A stretch of 64,000 nt of DNA from contig NZ_AUXT01000201.1 in assembly GCF_001625595.1 (NCBI RefSeq), positions 32,261 to 96,260 on the forward strand. The letters run 5' to 3'. The position numbers were made by a program, and so were the translations under genes. A model generated the notes under the pieces. It was not told where the DNA came from, searched no databases, and was given only the letters and a program-made list of their open reading frames with translations. This document shows, piece by piece, positions 17,546 to 26,986 of the stretch (its first letter is position 1; the number at the start of each line of letters is the position of its first letter). The stretch is from Pseudoalteromonas luteoviolacea NCIMB 1942. GTDB lineage: Bacteria > Pseudomonadota > Gammaproteobacteria > Enterobacterales > Alteromonadaceae.

Positions 17546-17931
17546 CTAACTTCCAATTGAGAAACGGGACAAAATTTTGCTATACGATACCCTGCCTGTC
17601 TGTTAATACAAGGGTAAATTTTAATTGAACGGTCATATTGGATGTTTGAGCAAGATTTATCGGCGCGAGGGAGATTTTTTACTTCTTAATGTCAGTTAAA
17701 CTTTGCTCCTGATTGGCTTATCGATTTGACTTGTCTGTTTGAAGCGTTATGCAGTGACAGATGTACTAACTGTTTTGTGTGTTGTTATTGGCCGTTGCAA
17801 CTGTGTTGTATCTATATAGTGAAAAGCGCAACCAACCTCAGGCCAGAGCGTTGCTTCAGACAATCATACTCCCGTGTTAGCTTATTCAATTACAGAATCA
17901 CTGTCCGCGACCTTTGTCATGCCAGAAGGTG
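17546..17931. other. Intergenic region upstream of fimbrial chaperone
   Basis: About 386 bases between the divergent chaperone gene and a small unknown ORF. It should contain the fimbrial operon promoter on the reverse strand. No coding frame or repeat is convincing. Confidence 0.35.
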
Positions 17932-18003
17932 ATGTTTTCCAACAGCCATATAAAGGCACTGGACTTACTTCGAGATGAGCTTCTTTAATTAGCACAACAC
18001 AAT

Positions 18004-18321
18004 ATGGCTAAGTTTGCTAGAGAGCAAGGTTTGCAGCACATCTCAATTTATAATCAAGATTGTGATTTTGTTACTGCAAATGGTAGGTATGAGCCGTCAC
18101 TTATTCTTAGCGAACAATATATAGAAGAGCTAAATCAGCTTATGGGTGGTAAACTGCATGTCTATATCCCAATCACCATTAGCTTTATATTCACAGGGGA
18201 ACAATCCCAAGCGGCAATGCTTCAGGCAAAAGAGTCAGCATCAGGCTTATATAATCAAAGTGAAAATAAACTAACAATCAAAAGGCTGAGTTATGATAAT
18301 GGAAACTGGCATGGGCATTAA
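18004..18321 (+). CDS. Hypothetical protein, probably the 3' part of a gene broken by a nonsense codon
   Basis: A 105-residue frame with ordinary protein composition and no recognised family (MAKFAREQGLQHISIYNQD...). No ribosome site precedes ATG 18004. In the same frame, an ATG at 17932 opens MFSNSHIKALDLLRDELL, which ends at a TAA (17986-17988) and continues LAQHN directly into the ATG at 18004. Read together, the two halves make one amphipathic N-terminal helix, so the natural gene was probably about 129 codons long with one nonsense mutation. Expression of the remaining part is doubtful. Confidence 0.4.
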   Translation: MAKFAREQGLQHISIYNQDCDFVTANGRYEPSLILSEQYIEELNQLMGGKLHVYIPITISFIFTGEQSQAAMLQAKESASGLYNQSENKLTIKRLSYDNGNWHGH

Positions 18322-18687
18322 TACGCTATAGAATTAGCTCACCGATTTTAAATCATATACTTAAAGTAAAATACTTCTATTGTAATGTCCTCATTATTTA
18401 AAATGGTAAAGTGTGTTGTATATTTTAAAATAATATGGCGTGCCTCATTGTTTAATAGCTCGATGGTGAAAAGTATTTAATTGTGGTGATTTTTTCTAGA
18501 ACTTGACTATCCTTACGGACTGTAATGCAGTGGTCAGGTTTAGCTCTGCCAACTGCATACAAAAGGTGTGTTTTGGTATGTGTTTATGAGAGTAGAATCT
18601 TCATATTATCTCTGCACACCTATATTAATACTTTTACTATCTGGGCCTTCGCAGCACTTTGTGCGCGCAACTGGCTTTTGAAACTGG
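18322..18687. other. Intergenic region, nothing recognised
   Basis: About 366 AT-rich bases between the convergent small ORF and the solute-binding protein gene. I see no promoter, gene or strong terminator hairpin. Confidence 0.35.
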
Positions 18688-19926
18688 TTAAACTTTGCAG
18701 TATTCGGCACCAACATATTGCCAACTGTTTAGTCCTTTTTGAATGTGTAAAGCAGCAGATTGTGCTGGTCTACCGCTAAACACTTGTTTGATGGCCTCAG
18801 TGACCAGTTGCTGATAGCCGGGCTTTCCTTGGTTTAATGAAGAAGCGGTAAATAAACTTGCACTATAGCTATGCTCGTTAAGTAGTCGCGCTTGCTTTCT
18901 CACGTGTTCGCTGCTGATCTGAACATGTCCACCATATGCAGGCACTTCATTTAGATTATTGGCAAATAAAGTTGCAAAGGCTTTTGTGGTTGTAAAGTCC
19001 AGTACCTTTTGTGCAAGCGCGTGATTTTGGCTAAGTGCATTCGCTTGATAGGTGCCATCTGCAAACCCATAAAACTTACCACTTGTTCCTGGAATTGGCC
19101 AAAATTCTACTTGATAGTCTTTGTCTACTTGATAAAACACCGAGTTTGGACCTGCGCGCCAGCCACCATCTAACGCGAGGGCTGAATTACCGAGTGCCTT
19201 ACTTGTGCCCATACCGTGGTAATCTTGCTTCAGTACATCTTGATTGATAAAGCCTTTGCTGTGCCACTCCTTTAGGGTTTGCAGCACAGTGACATATTCG
19301 TTTGAAGTAAAGCACATTTCACCTTGGATAAGTGCCTGTGCACTCGAAGCTTCGAGTAATCCAGCGGCCATTACCTCAGCAACAACCTGCGATAAATACC
19401 ATTGATCACTGGCCATTTGTAATGGGGTGATACCTTTGCTTCGCAATTGTGAAAATAAGTTTTCTAACTGTGAGAGCGTACGCGGCTGAGTTGCCAACCC
19501 ATGTTTTGCTAGGAGCTTTTGGTTAACTAAGAGCCCTTCAAGTTGCATTGCAAAAGGCACCCCGTAAATTTTACCATCGGCACCAGTAGCAGCAGGCAAT
19601 GCATTGCTATTAATAGAGGGCAGCGACTCTATTTGTGGCACTATTAGTCCATGTTCAACAAGAGTAGCGAGTGCTGCAGGGCCTGGCGACCATTGAAATA
19701 GGTCGACGCGCTGATTCTGTATCGCTAACTGTATATGTGCTTGGTAGGTGTCATAGTCGATTACTTTTACATTGACCTTAATGTCTTCAATGAGGTTTTT
19801 CTGGTTGACCTTTTCCCACAATATTTGCTCTTGTTGTCGCCATGTGTATAGGTCAAGCTGTTGCTGAGCAAAGCTAAAGCTTGGCCAAAGCAGCACAGCA
19901 ATTAGGGGGTATAAATACTTTGACAT
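18688..19926 (-). CDS. Extracellular solute-binding protein (family 1, sugar type) linked to a chemoreceptor
   Basis: A 412-residue periplasmic protein with signal peptide (MSKYLYPLIAVLLWPSFSFA). Typical family-1 segments are VDLFQWSPGPAALATL, ADGKIYGVPFAMQLEGLLVN, ALALDGGWRAG and the late GKPGYQQLVTEAI. It should bind a sugar or oligosaccharide. No ABC permease or ATPase is nearby. It follows a methyl-accepting chemotaxis protein after only eight bases, so it more likely presents ligand to that receptor than feeds a transporter. Its AGAGG ribosome site lies within this short gap. The ligand is unknown. Confidence 0.85.
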   Translation of the reverse strand: MSKYLYPLIAVLLWPSFSFAQQQLDLYTWRQQEQILWEKVNQKNLIEDIKVNVKVIDYDTYQAHIQLAIQNQRVDLFQWSPGPAALATLVEHGLIVPQIESLPSINSNALPAATGADGKIYGVPFAMQLEGLLVNQKLLAKHGLATQPRTLSQLENLFSQLRSKGITPLQMASDQWYLSQVVAEVMAAGLLEASSAQALIQGEMCFTSNEYVTVLQTLKEWHSKGFINQDVLKQDYHGMGTSKALGNSALALDGGWRAGPNSVFYQVDKDYQVEFWPIPGTSGKFYGFADGTYQANALSQNHALAQKVLDFTTTKAFATLFANNLNEVPAYGGHVQISSEHVRKQARLLNEHSYSASLFTASSLNQGKPGYQQLVTEAIKQVFSGRPAQSAALHIQKGLNSWQYVGAEYCKV

Positions 19927-19934
19927 AGCAGCCT

Positions 19935-21947
19935 CTAATTCACTTTAAATTGTTCATTCATCGCGACTAACGCATCACAAGCGTTGTCTAGTTCGTCGGT
20001 AGCAGCATTGTTTTGCTGAATTTGCGCAAGGGTTTGCAGAGATAGCGCATCAATGTTTTCAATGCTTGTACTGATCTCTTGCGCAGCAACATGTTGTTGC
20101 TTTGCTGCCTCAGCAATGACTTCATTAAGCTGATGAGCATTACTTACACCTTGAGCAAACTCTTTTATTTGTACATCTATTTCTTGTGCCATTTTGGAGC
20201 TAGACTGAGTGTTTGCAAGCGAGCTATGCAATGCTTTAACCGCCAAGTCAGAAGACTCCATTAGCCGATTAATTTTGGTTTGGATTTGCTCTGTGGAGGT
20301 TTGTGTTCGCATTGCCAGCGTACGAACCTCATCTGCAACTACAGCAAAGCCTCTGCCGTGTTCAGCGGCCCTAGCAGCCTCAATCGCAGCATTAAGTGCC
20401 AGTAAATTGGTTTGATCAGCAATGGTGTCGATAACGTTCACGACTTCCTCTATCTGCTTACATTCTTGATCAAGAGAGGCGACGGCTTCTGCTGCCGAAG
20501 TCATTTCGCTGCGTAATTGTTCACTAAGCGACTGATTTTGTTGTACAAGCCCTTGTGACTGAGTTGCCAAACCATCAGCTTGTGCCATTAGATTGGTGGC
20601 TTGTTCAGCTGTGTCGGATATTTCGCTTGACGTTGCAGTCATTTCTAAAACCGCGCTGGCTACTTGAGTGGTTTGATCTTTTTGTTGATTTGCAATGGTG
20701 GTTGTATGTTGGGCGCTTTGAGATAACGTCTCAATCGAGAGGTTTATTTGCCCTGACTGGGTTTTAATATCAGCGATGATATTTACAAAAGCAATGCGTA
20801 AGCTTTGCAAAGACTGACGCAGTTTTGCTATTTCGTCCTCGCCTCTGACGTCAATTTCACAGCTCAGATCTCCTGTGGCGAGTTTTTCAATATCAGAAAC
20901 TGTTTGTTTCAATGGTTTACTTATACTACGGGTAATAAAGTAAGCCATGAGTATGCCAAATAACAAGGTCGAGGCAGTGGCGAGTGAGATCCACACGAAA
21001 CTTGACTCTACTGACCTTGTTGTTTGATCTTCCACTTTTGCACTAAAAGACTGACTCAACTCGCTTATTCGCGTCATATCAGATTTCAGTTGTTGTAAGC
21101 CTGATTCAACTTGAGAGAGGTTGCTAATAAGTACATTTTTGCTAGATAAATAGCTGCTTTGGAGAGATTTTATACCGTCTTGCTGGCCTAGTGTCCACGC
21201 AAGCTCGGTCGCGATATTGCCTAAAGGTTGCAGTATATTTCGCTGCAATGTACGGTTGGTATTCAATGCTTCTAGCTGATAACCGGTGTTTACATAGTCA
21301 ATCAACCAAGATTTATACTCTGCGGATAGCGCCTGTAAGTCTTGTAGGTCGTTAATAAGCAAAAACTGTTTCGCAATGGATACGCCATACCTCAGTTGGC
21401 CAAGAGCTGTGGTGACGAGCTGAGATTGTGTGTAACTTTGATAGCGTTTGGTTAAATCCGCTAATTGTTTATCAAGCGCATCAATTTGTGCTTGGTATTG
21501 CTGTAAAGTTGCTTTGTTTTTCAGTGCGGCACTGGCCACGGTCATTGACTTACTTTGCGCAATAAAAACTTGAGATTTACTGAGCTCAAAATCTTCTAAT
21601 ACACGTAACTTTTCGTCATTATCTGGGAAGTTCGCAAACAAGGCTGACACCGCGTCTAACTGCTGCTGGATGGCATTCTTATATTCTCTGATGGAACCTT
21701 CCAATTTCAACTGCTCAGAAATACTGTCTGCGTAGTAATGCTGATACACAAATAAGTTGAGCTGGTCTAGTTTACTTTCTATAGAATTTACTTTTATATC
21801 AATAGGCTGAGCGAACTGTGTCACTTTTTTTAAGTTGCTATTTATCTCTGTCATTCTAAACAGAGAAAAAACGCTTATGGCAACCATTGCCAGAAGAACT
21901 ACCGTGTATCCGAATGATATTCTTGATATTACGGATGATTTGAACAT
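19935..21947 (-). CDS. Methyl-accepting chemotaxis protein
   Basis: A 670-residue transmembrane chemoreceptor. An N-terminal helix (ISFGYTVVLLAMVAISVFSLF), a long, largely helical periplasmic domain of about 290 residues, a second membrane helix (SLATASTLLFGILMAYFIT), a HAMP domain and the cytoplasmic signalling domain follow in order. The conserved hairpin tip IADQTNLLALNAAIEAARA is intact, as is the GRGFAVVADEVRTLA segment, so it should couple to CheA/CheW. It is transcribed just ahead of a periplasmic solute-binding protein, its likely ligand carrier. No C-terminal CheR-binding pentapeptide is seen (it ends NEQFKVN). Confidence 0.92.
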   Translation of the reverse strand: MFKSSVISRISFGYTVVLLAMVAISVFSLFRMTEINSNLKKVTQFAQPIDIKVNSIESKLDQLNLFVYQHYYADSISEQLKLEGSIREYKNAIQQQLDAVSALFANFPDNDEKLRVLEDFELSKSQVFIAQSKSMTVASAALKNKATLQQYQAQIDALDKQLADLTKRYQSYTQSQLVTTALGQLRYGVSIAKQFLLINDLQDLQALSAEYKSWLIDYVNTGYQLEALNTNRTLQRNILQPLGNIATELAWTLGQQDGIKSLQSSYLSSKNVLISNLSQVESGLQQLKSDMTRISELSQSFSAKVEDQTTRSVESSFVWISLATASTLLFGILMAYFITRSISKPLKQTVSDIEKLATGDLSCEIDVRGEDEIAKLRQSLQSLRIAFVNIIADIKTQSGQINLSIETLSQSAQHTTTIANQQKDQTTQVASAVLEMTATSSEISDTAEQATNLMAQADGLATQSQGLVQQNQSLSEQLRSEMTSAAEAVASLDQECKQIEEVVNVIDTIADQTNLLALNAAIEAARAAEHGRGFAVVADEVRTLAMRTQTSTEQIQTKINRLMESSDLAVKALHSSLANTQSSSKMAQEIDVQIKEFAQGVSNAHQLNEVIAEAAKQQHVAAQEISTSIENIDALSLQTLAQIQQNNAATDELDNACDALVAMNEQFKVN

Positions 21948-22220
21948 GGTATGGGTACTTAGGTTTAAAATTTGCGCAATGGTACCACTGACGGAAACAA
22001 AATTATCTAGCTATTATTCAGTATATTTGAATAATTAAATGTAATTTTGCGTAGCTTAAGTGTTGAAAAAGTGTGGTGTCTGTTGGGTAAAAGTAATAGG
22101 TATGAGTTAAGTGGCGCTTCAGTGATAATGAAATAGTCTCAAAGGTTGTATGTGCGTTAATATATGTCAATTAGGGACACAAAGGCATCTAATACGCCTT
22201 TGTGTCCATGTCTTACCTAT

Positions 22221-23966
22221 CTACTTTTTGTAAATGATTTCTCCGTCTAGCAGCGTCATCACCACATTCGTTTCGGCAATTTCTGTGATTGTGCTGTCAA
22301 AGAGGTTTCTATCCAATACTACTAAATCGGCGAGTTTTCCCACTTCTATACTACCTACGAGGTGATCTTGGCGCATGGCATATGCGCTATTTAATGTGTA
22401 AGCCTCAAGTGCTTGTGCCAAAGTGATTGCTTGCGGCGTTCTAAAAATTGCGTTACTGATGCCAGTAAAAGGGTTAAATGGGCTTACATTCCAATCGCTT
22501 GAAAGTGTCAATGTGGCGTTGTTAGCAACCAAGTTTTTAATTGGAACCAAGTCTTGTGAACGCGGATTGCCAAGTAACGGAATATTTTCTGGCCAGTGAC
22601 TGGGATCGGTAAAATCGCCAGCGACTTGCGCATCTGCAATCACGCCTAACTTGCCAAACCTTGCGTAGTCAGCCGGATCTACCACCTCCAAGTGCGTCAG
22701 TCTATGACGGGATTTACCCGTAGAGGCATTTTCAATAGCATTGAGTGCTTCGTGAATACCTCGGTCGCCAATGGCGTGAATATTAAAGTCAAAGCCTGTA
22801 GGTTCTAGTGCTTTAATATACTGTTCTAACCTTGCTTGAGTGAAATAGTTTAGGCCTTTGTTACCTTCAAGCTCTAGCCAGTTTTGATGATAAGGTTCAT
22901 GCATTGCTGCGGTTGTATTGACTAGAATCCCATCAACATAGAACTTAACTTGGTTTACTTTGAGTAAACTATCTGGCAGTGCTTGGTATAAGGACTTTAG
23001 CTTTACTATTTGGCTGGCATCGTTCATTTGCGGGTAAGCCCACAAGCCTAAATGCACGCGCAGGGTCAACTTATCTTCATCTGCCACACGTTGCCATGTT
23101 TCTAAATGCCCTCGCTGCCAATATGTTCGCGCGTCACTAATAGAGGTGATCCCCGCTTTATTTAAGGCTGGCATTGTATATTCTACTAATCCCAAATAAT
23201 CATTTTGCTGAGCATTACTCAATGAACGCATGGCCAATTCCATGACTTGATTACCAGCATTGTCATATAAAATACCATCTAGGCGCGTCTGTTCATCTCT
23301 GCCTATCACGCCACCAATTGGGTCTAAGCTATCACTATGAATACCTGCAAGTTCTAAAGCTTTGCTATTGACCCACATTGAATGTGAAGTCTGTTCCATA
23401 ATAATGACAGGGCGGTCGTTCACTGCTTCATCAAGCACATCCAATGGACTATCCTGCATTTCGAGTAAAGTGCCGATATTATGACCGTATCCAATCAGCC
23501 ACTGGGCATTCGGGTTTTGCAAGGCCGCTTCTTCTACCAAAGCAATGTACGTGTTTGTGGATGCGGCTTCAGGGATGGTAAACTGCGTGGCATTTGAACC
23601 TGATTCAAGAGGGTGCATATGTACATCGTGAAACCCTGGCATCATCATTTTTCCAGCCAGATCGATCACTTGCGTGTTGTCACCCACATATTGCTTTGCA
23701 TCTTCACTGCTGCCTACAAAAACTATTTTATTTCCTTTAATTGCGACAGCCTGAGCCCAAGGTTTATCCTTATTTACGGTATATATATTACCGTTGGTGA
23801 ATAACTGTGTAGCAAACTCACCTGCTACTTGGTCTGTCGTTGTTGGGGGTTGCGTATCGTTGCTTACATTCGCACTGTTTGTCAGGTTACTTGAATCTGA
23901 GTTACATCCTGATAGACATAGACCAGCTAACAATAAAGGAAAAATAGGCATATTTGTTACTCGCAT
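22221..23966 (-). CDS. Amidohydrolase-family lipoprotein (YtcJ-like)
   Basis: A 581-residue member of the amidohydrolase superfamily (Amidohydro_3). A lipoprotein signal with lipobox LSGC puts it in the periplasm or outer membrane. The metal-binding start is MPGFHDVHMHP; later metal-site segments are FNIHAIGDRGIHEA, RLTHLEVV and LSSDWNVSPFNP. YtcJ-like proteins are predicted to hydrolyse amides or related bonds, but substrates are mostly unknown. AGGAG lies just before ATG 23966. It is divergent from a two-component pair, with about 70 bp between, so that pair might regulate it. Confidence 0.85.
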   Translation of the reverse strand: MRVTNMPIFPLLLAGLCLSGCNSDSSNLTNSANVSNDTQPPTTTDQVAGEFATQLFTNGNIYTVNKDKPWAQAVAIKGNKIVFVGSSEDAKQYVGDNTQVIDLAGKMMMPGFHDVHMHPLESGSNATQFTIPEAASTNTYIALVEEAALQNPNAQWLIGYGHNIGTLLEMQDSPLDVLDEAVNDRPVIIMEQTSHSMWVNSKALELAGIHSDSLDPIGGVIGRDEQTRLDGILYDNAGNQVMELAMRSLSNAQQNDYLGLVEYTMPALNKAGITSISDARTYWQRGHLETWQRVADEDKLTLRVHLGLWAYPQMNDASQIVKLKSLYQALPDSLLKVNQVKFYVDGILVNTTAAMHEPYHQNWLELEGNKGLNYFTQARLEQYIKALEPTGFDFNIHAIGDRGIHEALNAIENASTGKSRHRLTHLEVVDPADYARFGKLGVIADAQVAGDFTDPSHWPENIPLLGNPRSQDLVPIKNLVANNATLTLSSDWNVSPFNPFTGISNAIFRTPQAITLAQALEAYTLNSAYAMRQDHLVGSIEVGKLADLVVLDRNLFDSTITEIAETNVVMTLLDGEIIYKK

Positions 23967-24037
23967 AGTTGACTCCTGTTAGATGGCGCTACACTATCAA
24001 AGGCATGGTAACCATAAGGTAACAGTGTAGAGAGTTT

Positions 24038-24721
24038 ATGCTGGTTTTGCTTGTTGAAGACGATACTGCGCTAGCCGCTCAATTGATTGACTTTTTGCAA
24101 CACGAAAATATTGAAGTGGATTATGCCGCTTCTGTTAGCAGTGCGAAAGAGATCGCTGCGCAAACAACAAAATATAGTCGTTATGATGCGGCGATTTTAG
24201 ATATGGACCTGCCTGATGGCAATGGCATGAGCTTGATAAACGAACAAATATTAGGGCAGGGTGTGCCAGTGCTATTTTGTACAGCTGCGACTGCTTTAGA
24301 AGATAAGCTTGCTGCTTTTTCTGCGGGGGCTTTGGATTACATAACCAAACCTTTTGACCTTCCTGAATTAGCGGTGCGGCTAAAATTATTGGCCAAGAAG
24401 CAAGGGACACAGTCTGAAAATACCTTTGAGTTAGATTCGTTATTGATTGACTTTAATACTCAAATTGCCAAACGTGGTGAACGTATTCTAGTGCTGTCGC
24501 CGCAGCAATGGTTGCTACTGAGTTTACTGACAAAAAGTGCACCTAACCCCGTAAGTAAGGAAGATATTTTATGTAAAATTTGGCCCGACCAAGATGTGAA
24601 CAACAATATGTATAAGTCGTTACTTACTCGGTTACGAAAAAATATTAGTAGAGATAGCGAACTAGGGTTGCTGCATACAATTAAAGGTCAAGGCCTTGTG
24701 CTGAGGAAGCATAGTGAGTAA
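24038..24721 (+). CDS. OmpR/PhoB-family response regulator
   Basis: A 227-residue two-domain regulator. The receiver has E7/D8/D9, phospho-acceptor Asp55 in AAILDMDLP and the conserved Lys in YITKPFD. The C-terminal winged helix contains LSPQQWLLLSLL and a recognition region ending LLTRLRKNI...IKGQGLVL. The kinase gene overlaps its 3' end by eight bases, so the two form a translationally coupled pair. The target promoter may be the divergent amidohydrolase or the pair itself. Confidence 0.93.
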   Translation: MLVLLVEDDTALAAQLIDFLQHENIEVDYAASVSSAKEIAAQTTKYSRYDAAILDMDLPDGNGMSLINEQILGQGVPVLFCTAATALEDKLAAFSAGALDYITKPFDLPELAVRLKLLAKKQGTQSENTFELDSLLIDFNTQIAKRGERILVLSPQQWLLLSLLTKSAPNPVSKEDILCKIWPDQDVNNNMYKSLLTRLRKNISRDSELGLLHTIKGQGLVLRKHSE

Positions 24722-25871
24722 AAAGCAAAGTATTACAGCATATTTAGTTAGACGAATAGGGGCATTGTTTGTTCTGTTTGTTTTGATATGGACGCTGGTG
24801 GCAAAGTGGGTTTATCACTATGCATGGGATGATACGACCGAGTTTTACTTGCATCAGGACTTAGAGCTAGCTTTGAGTGGGCAGTTGTCTTTACCTTACC
24901 ACTTCGAAGGTAAATATATTGGTGCACTCGAGCAGATGCCCGCAGAGTATCGCTCATCTGTTGAAAGCGCTGAAATCATGTTCGCCCATACCGCGTTGTT
25001 CGCTACTAAGTCTGGAGATATTTATATCCTTAAAGAGCAAGGTTTGGATGAAGAGCCGCTATATGTTGTACATTATTTTTCAGTGCAAGACTCACCAAGC
25101 TTAATGCCCATTTTTATAATCTTAGCTGGCACCATGCTGCTACCACTTGGGTTTATTATCTGGCGTATTGGCGCAAATGTTTCTAATGAGGCGGACAATG
25201 TATTAGGCAGTGTCGCAAATAGTGAAATTAAACCATCTCGGTTTTCTGAGTTTGAACAGTTTGCAGCTGTGTTTAAAACCGCCCAATTTGCCCAGCAGCA
25301 TACGCTTGATCAAGAACGGTTGTTTGCTGCTTTTTTAAGCCACGAAATACGCACACCATTGACAAAGATCAGCCACAGTATGAGCAGGATACAACAGATA
25401 GATGATGTACCTTTGGAAGCTCTGGATGTACTGGAAACACTGGCGTTAAGCCAGCAAGAACTGTCACAAATAGCACAGGGTATTTTATTATTAAGTCGGC
25501 CGAACTCGAGTCAACTACAAAGTCATGTATTGAACCATGAACTAGAACAGTGGTGTGCTAAGTGGAAAGACCATGGATTGAATATTGATTTGAAGGGGGC
25601 AGAGAAGCAAGTGACCCAGACTGTGCATATTACACTGTTCAATTTAATGCTCACGCAAATTGCGAAAAATGCGCTACAACATGGACAGGGAACTTTAGCA
25701 GCCTTCGTTTTCGATAAAGGCATGCGATTTGAAAATCGAGTGGGTATCAACGACCTGTCTAGCGGTTATGGCCTAGGCAGCAAAATCACTAAACAGGTGT
25801 GTGACTGTTTTGGTTGGCGTGTGAGTAACCCGTCGTACGGTGAACAGTATGTGGTCGAAATTACCTTTTAG
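24714..25871 (+). CDS. Sensor histidine kinase with atypical ATP-binding domain
   Basis: A 385-residue membrane kinase starting with GTG 24714, five bases after AGGAAG. Two membrane helices (about 12-32 and 130-150) enclose a sensor domain of about 95 residues. The H-box is FLSHEIRTPLTKISHSM. The N-box is present (IAKNALQHG), but the usual DxGxG G1 box is replaced by RFENRVGINDLSS, and the ATP lid is shortened before GYGLGSKITKQV. This compact catalytic domain is known from a subset of sensor kinases, so it may still be active. It is coupled to the response regulator upstream. Confidence 0.85.
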   Translation: MSKKQSITAYLVRRIGALFVLFVLIWTLVAKWVYHYAWDDTTEFYLHQDLELALSGQLSLPYHFEGKYIGALEQMPAEYRSSVESAEIMFAHTALFATKSGDIYILKEQGLDEEPLYVVHYFSVQDSPSLMPIFIILAGTMLLPLGFIIWRIGANVSNEADNVLGSVANSEIKPSRFSEFEQFAAVFKTAQFAQQHTLDQERLFAAFLSHEIRTPLTKISHSMSRIQQIDDVPLEALDVLETLALSQQELSQIAQGILLLSRPNSSQLQSHVLNHELEQWCAKWKDHGLNIDLKGAEKQVTQTVHITLFNLMLTQIAKNALQHGQGTLAAFVFDKGMRFENRVGINDLSSGYGLGSKITKQVCDCFGWRVSNPSYGEQYVVEITF

Positions 25872-26042
25872 TTATTTTGGTTTAATTTGGGTATCTGTAT
25901 TAACAGAATTTGCGAGAAAGCAGGCTTCATGCGGTTGATGATGTAAAAGGTTAAGTGTTTTTACTATCACAGAGTTCCCTGCTTGCCATTCAACTTGCGG
26001 TTTAAGTATAACGTGTGTCATGGCTAGTTTGCCTTACGTGTT

Positions 26043-26969
26043 ATGTTTCATTAAGCTTTCTGCGCTATCAACATAGCTATCCACATTAGTCCAGCTTTGG
26101 CTGCAAAATGCAGGAAAAGCAGCATATGGCAACTGGACTGTGAGACGCCATAGGCTTCTTCGGGGTCAATATGCGCTTCATTAGAGTAAGGAAGCGGCAC
26201 AATGGTCGGTGAAGCAGACGCCTCAACTTTTGCGCCTCCATCAAATGCAGATATTGGAATCGCAGCTTGGTATGAGTTTGTTTCATCGTAAGTCACAAGG
26301 TGTGATGTTAACCGATACAGCCAAGCAATTGACTAAACAAATCAACAAGGGGTTTGAATTAATCGGTTCTGGCGTGGGAGCCGCGACACAAATTGAATCG
26401 TTGCAACGCCTTGTACTAGAAGTGGTCCAGTCACTGTTGGAGAATTGGCTAGTACCAAGATTAAATGACTTCTATGATTGTTTTCCAAATGTTGAATTGC
26501 AATTGAACGCCTCGGAACAGTTGGTAGATTTTAATCAACGCGATATTCATGGGCATCTACACTTCGGCCATGGGTAGCAAACAGAGCTGGAGTGTGTATG
26601 AATATGTATACCCAGTCTGCTCGCCAAACTATGCCGGTGAAATTAACGCTCTGAGTAACTTTTTGACTTACCATAGCGGTGTTGAAGATGCGCCAAGTAG
26701 TATGAGTTGGGAAATGTGGTTTGAAAGCCAAGGGTTGGATTTACCTAAACAGCTTAACTATCGGCTCCTTAGCCATGTGAGTCACACATTAACGGCGGCA
26801 AAGTATGGACAAGGCACTGCTCTTGGGTGGCATCATAATTGCGACTTGGTTACTAGATGATAAAACACTGGTGAGGTTACCAGCGATTCAATTACCGCTT
26901 TCATATCACCTAATGATGCCTAGGGACAGTGCTAAACGGCCTTTGATGCGACAGGTTACTCACTGTTAA
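26043..26969 (+). pseudogene. LysR-family (GcvA-like) regulator, broken by frameshifts
   Basis: Pieces of one LysR protein occur in three frames. An N-terminal remnant, IKLSALST near 26050, is followed by scrambled sequence with stops. EAAQWSVKQTPQLLRLHQMQ from about 26191 is the helix-turn-helix, then LESQLGMSLFHRKSQGV, in frame to 26577. A shift near 26570 leads to YEYVYPVCSPNYAG and GQGTALGWHHN, with LysR substrate-domain character. A second shift near 26845 leads to LLDDKTLVRLPAIQLPLSYH, ending at 26967-26969. Together they cover the length of a GcvA-like regulator, but no single product can be made. Confidence 0.8.
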
Positions 26970-26986
26970 AGTCTCAGTTTGCATGC

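Noticed and set aside
26051..26296. Minus-strand open frame of 81 codons with a hydrophobic end
   Set aside because: It overlaps the LysR remnant and has no ribosome site or family match. It looks like the complement of decayed coding sequence.
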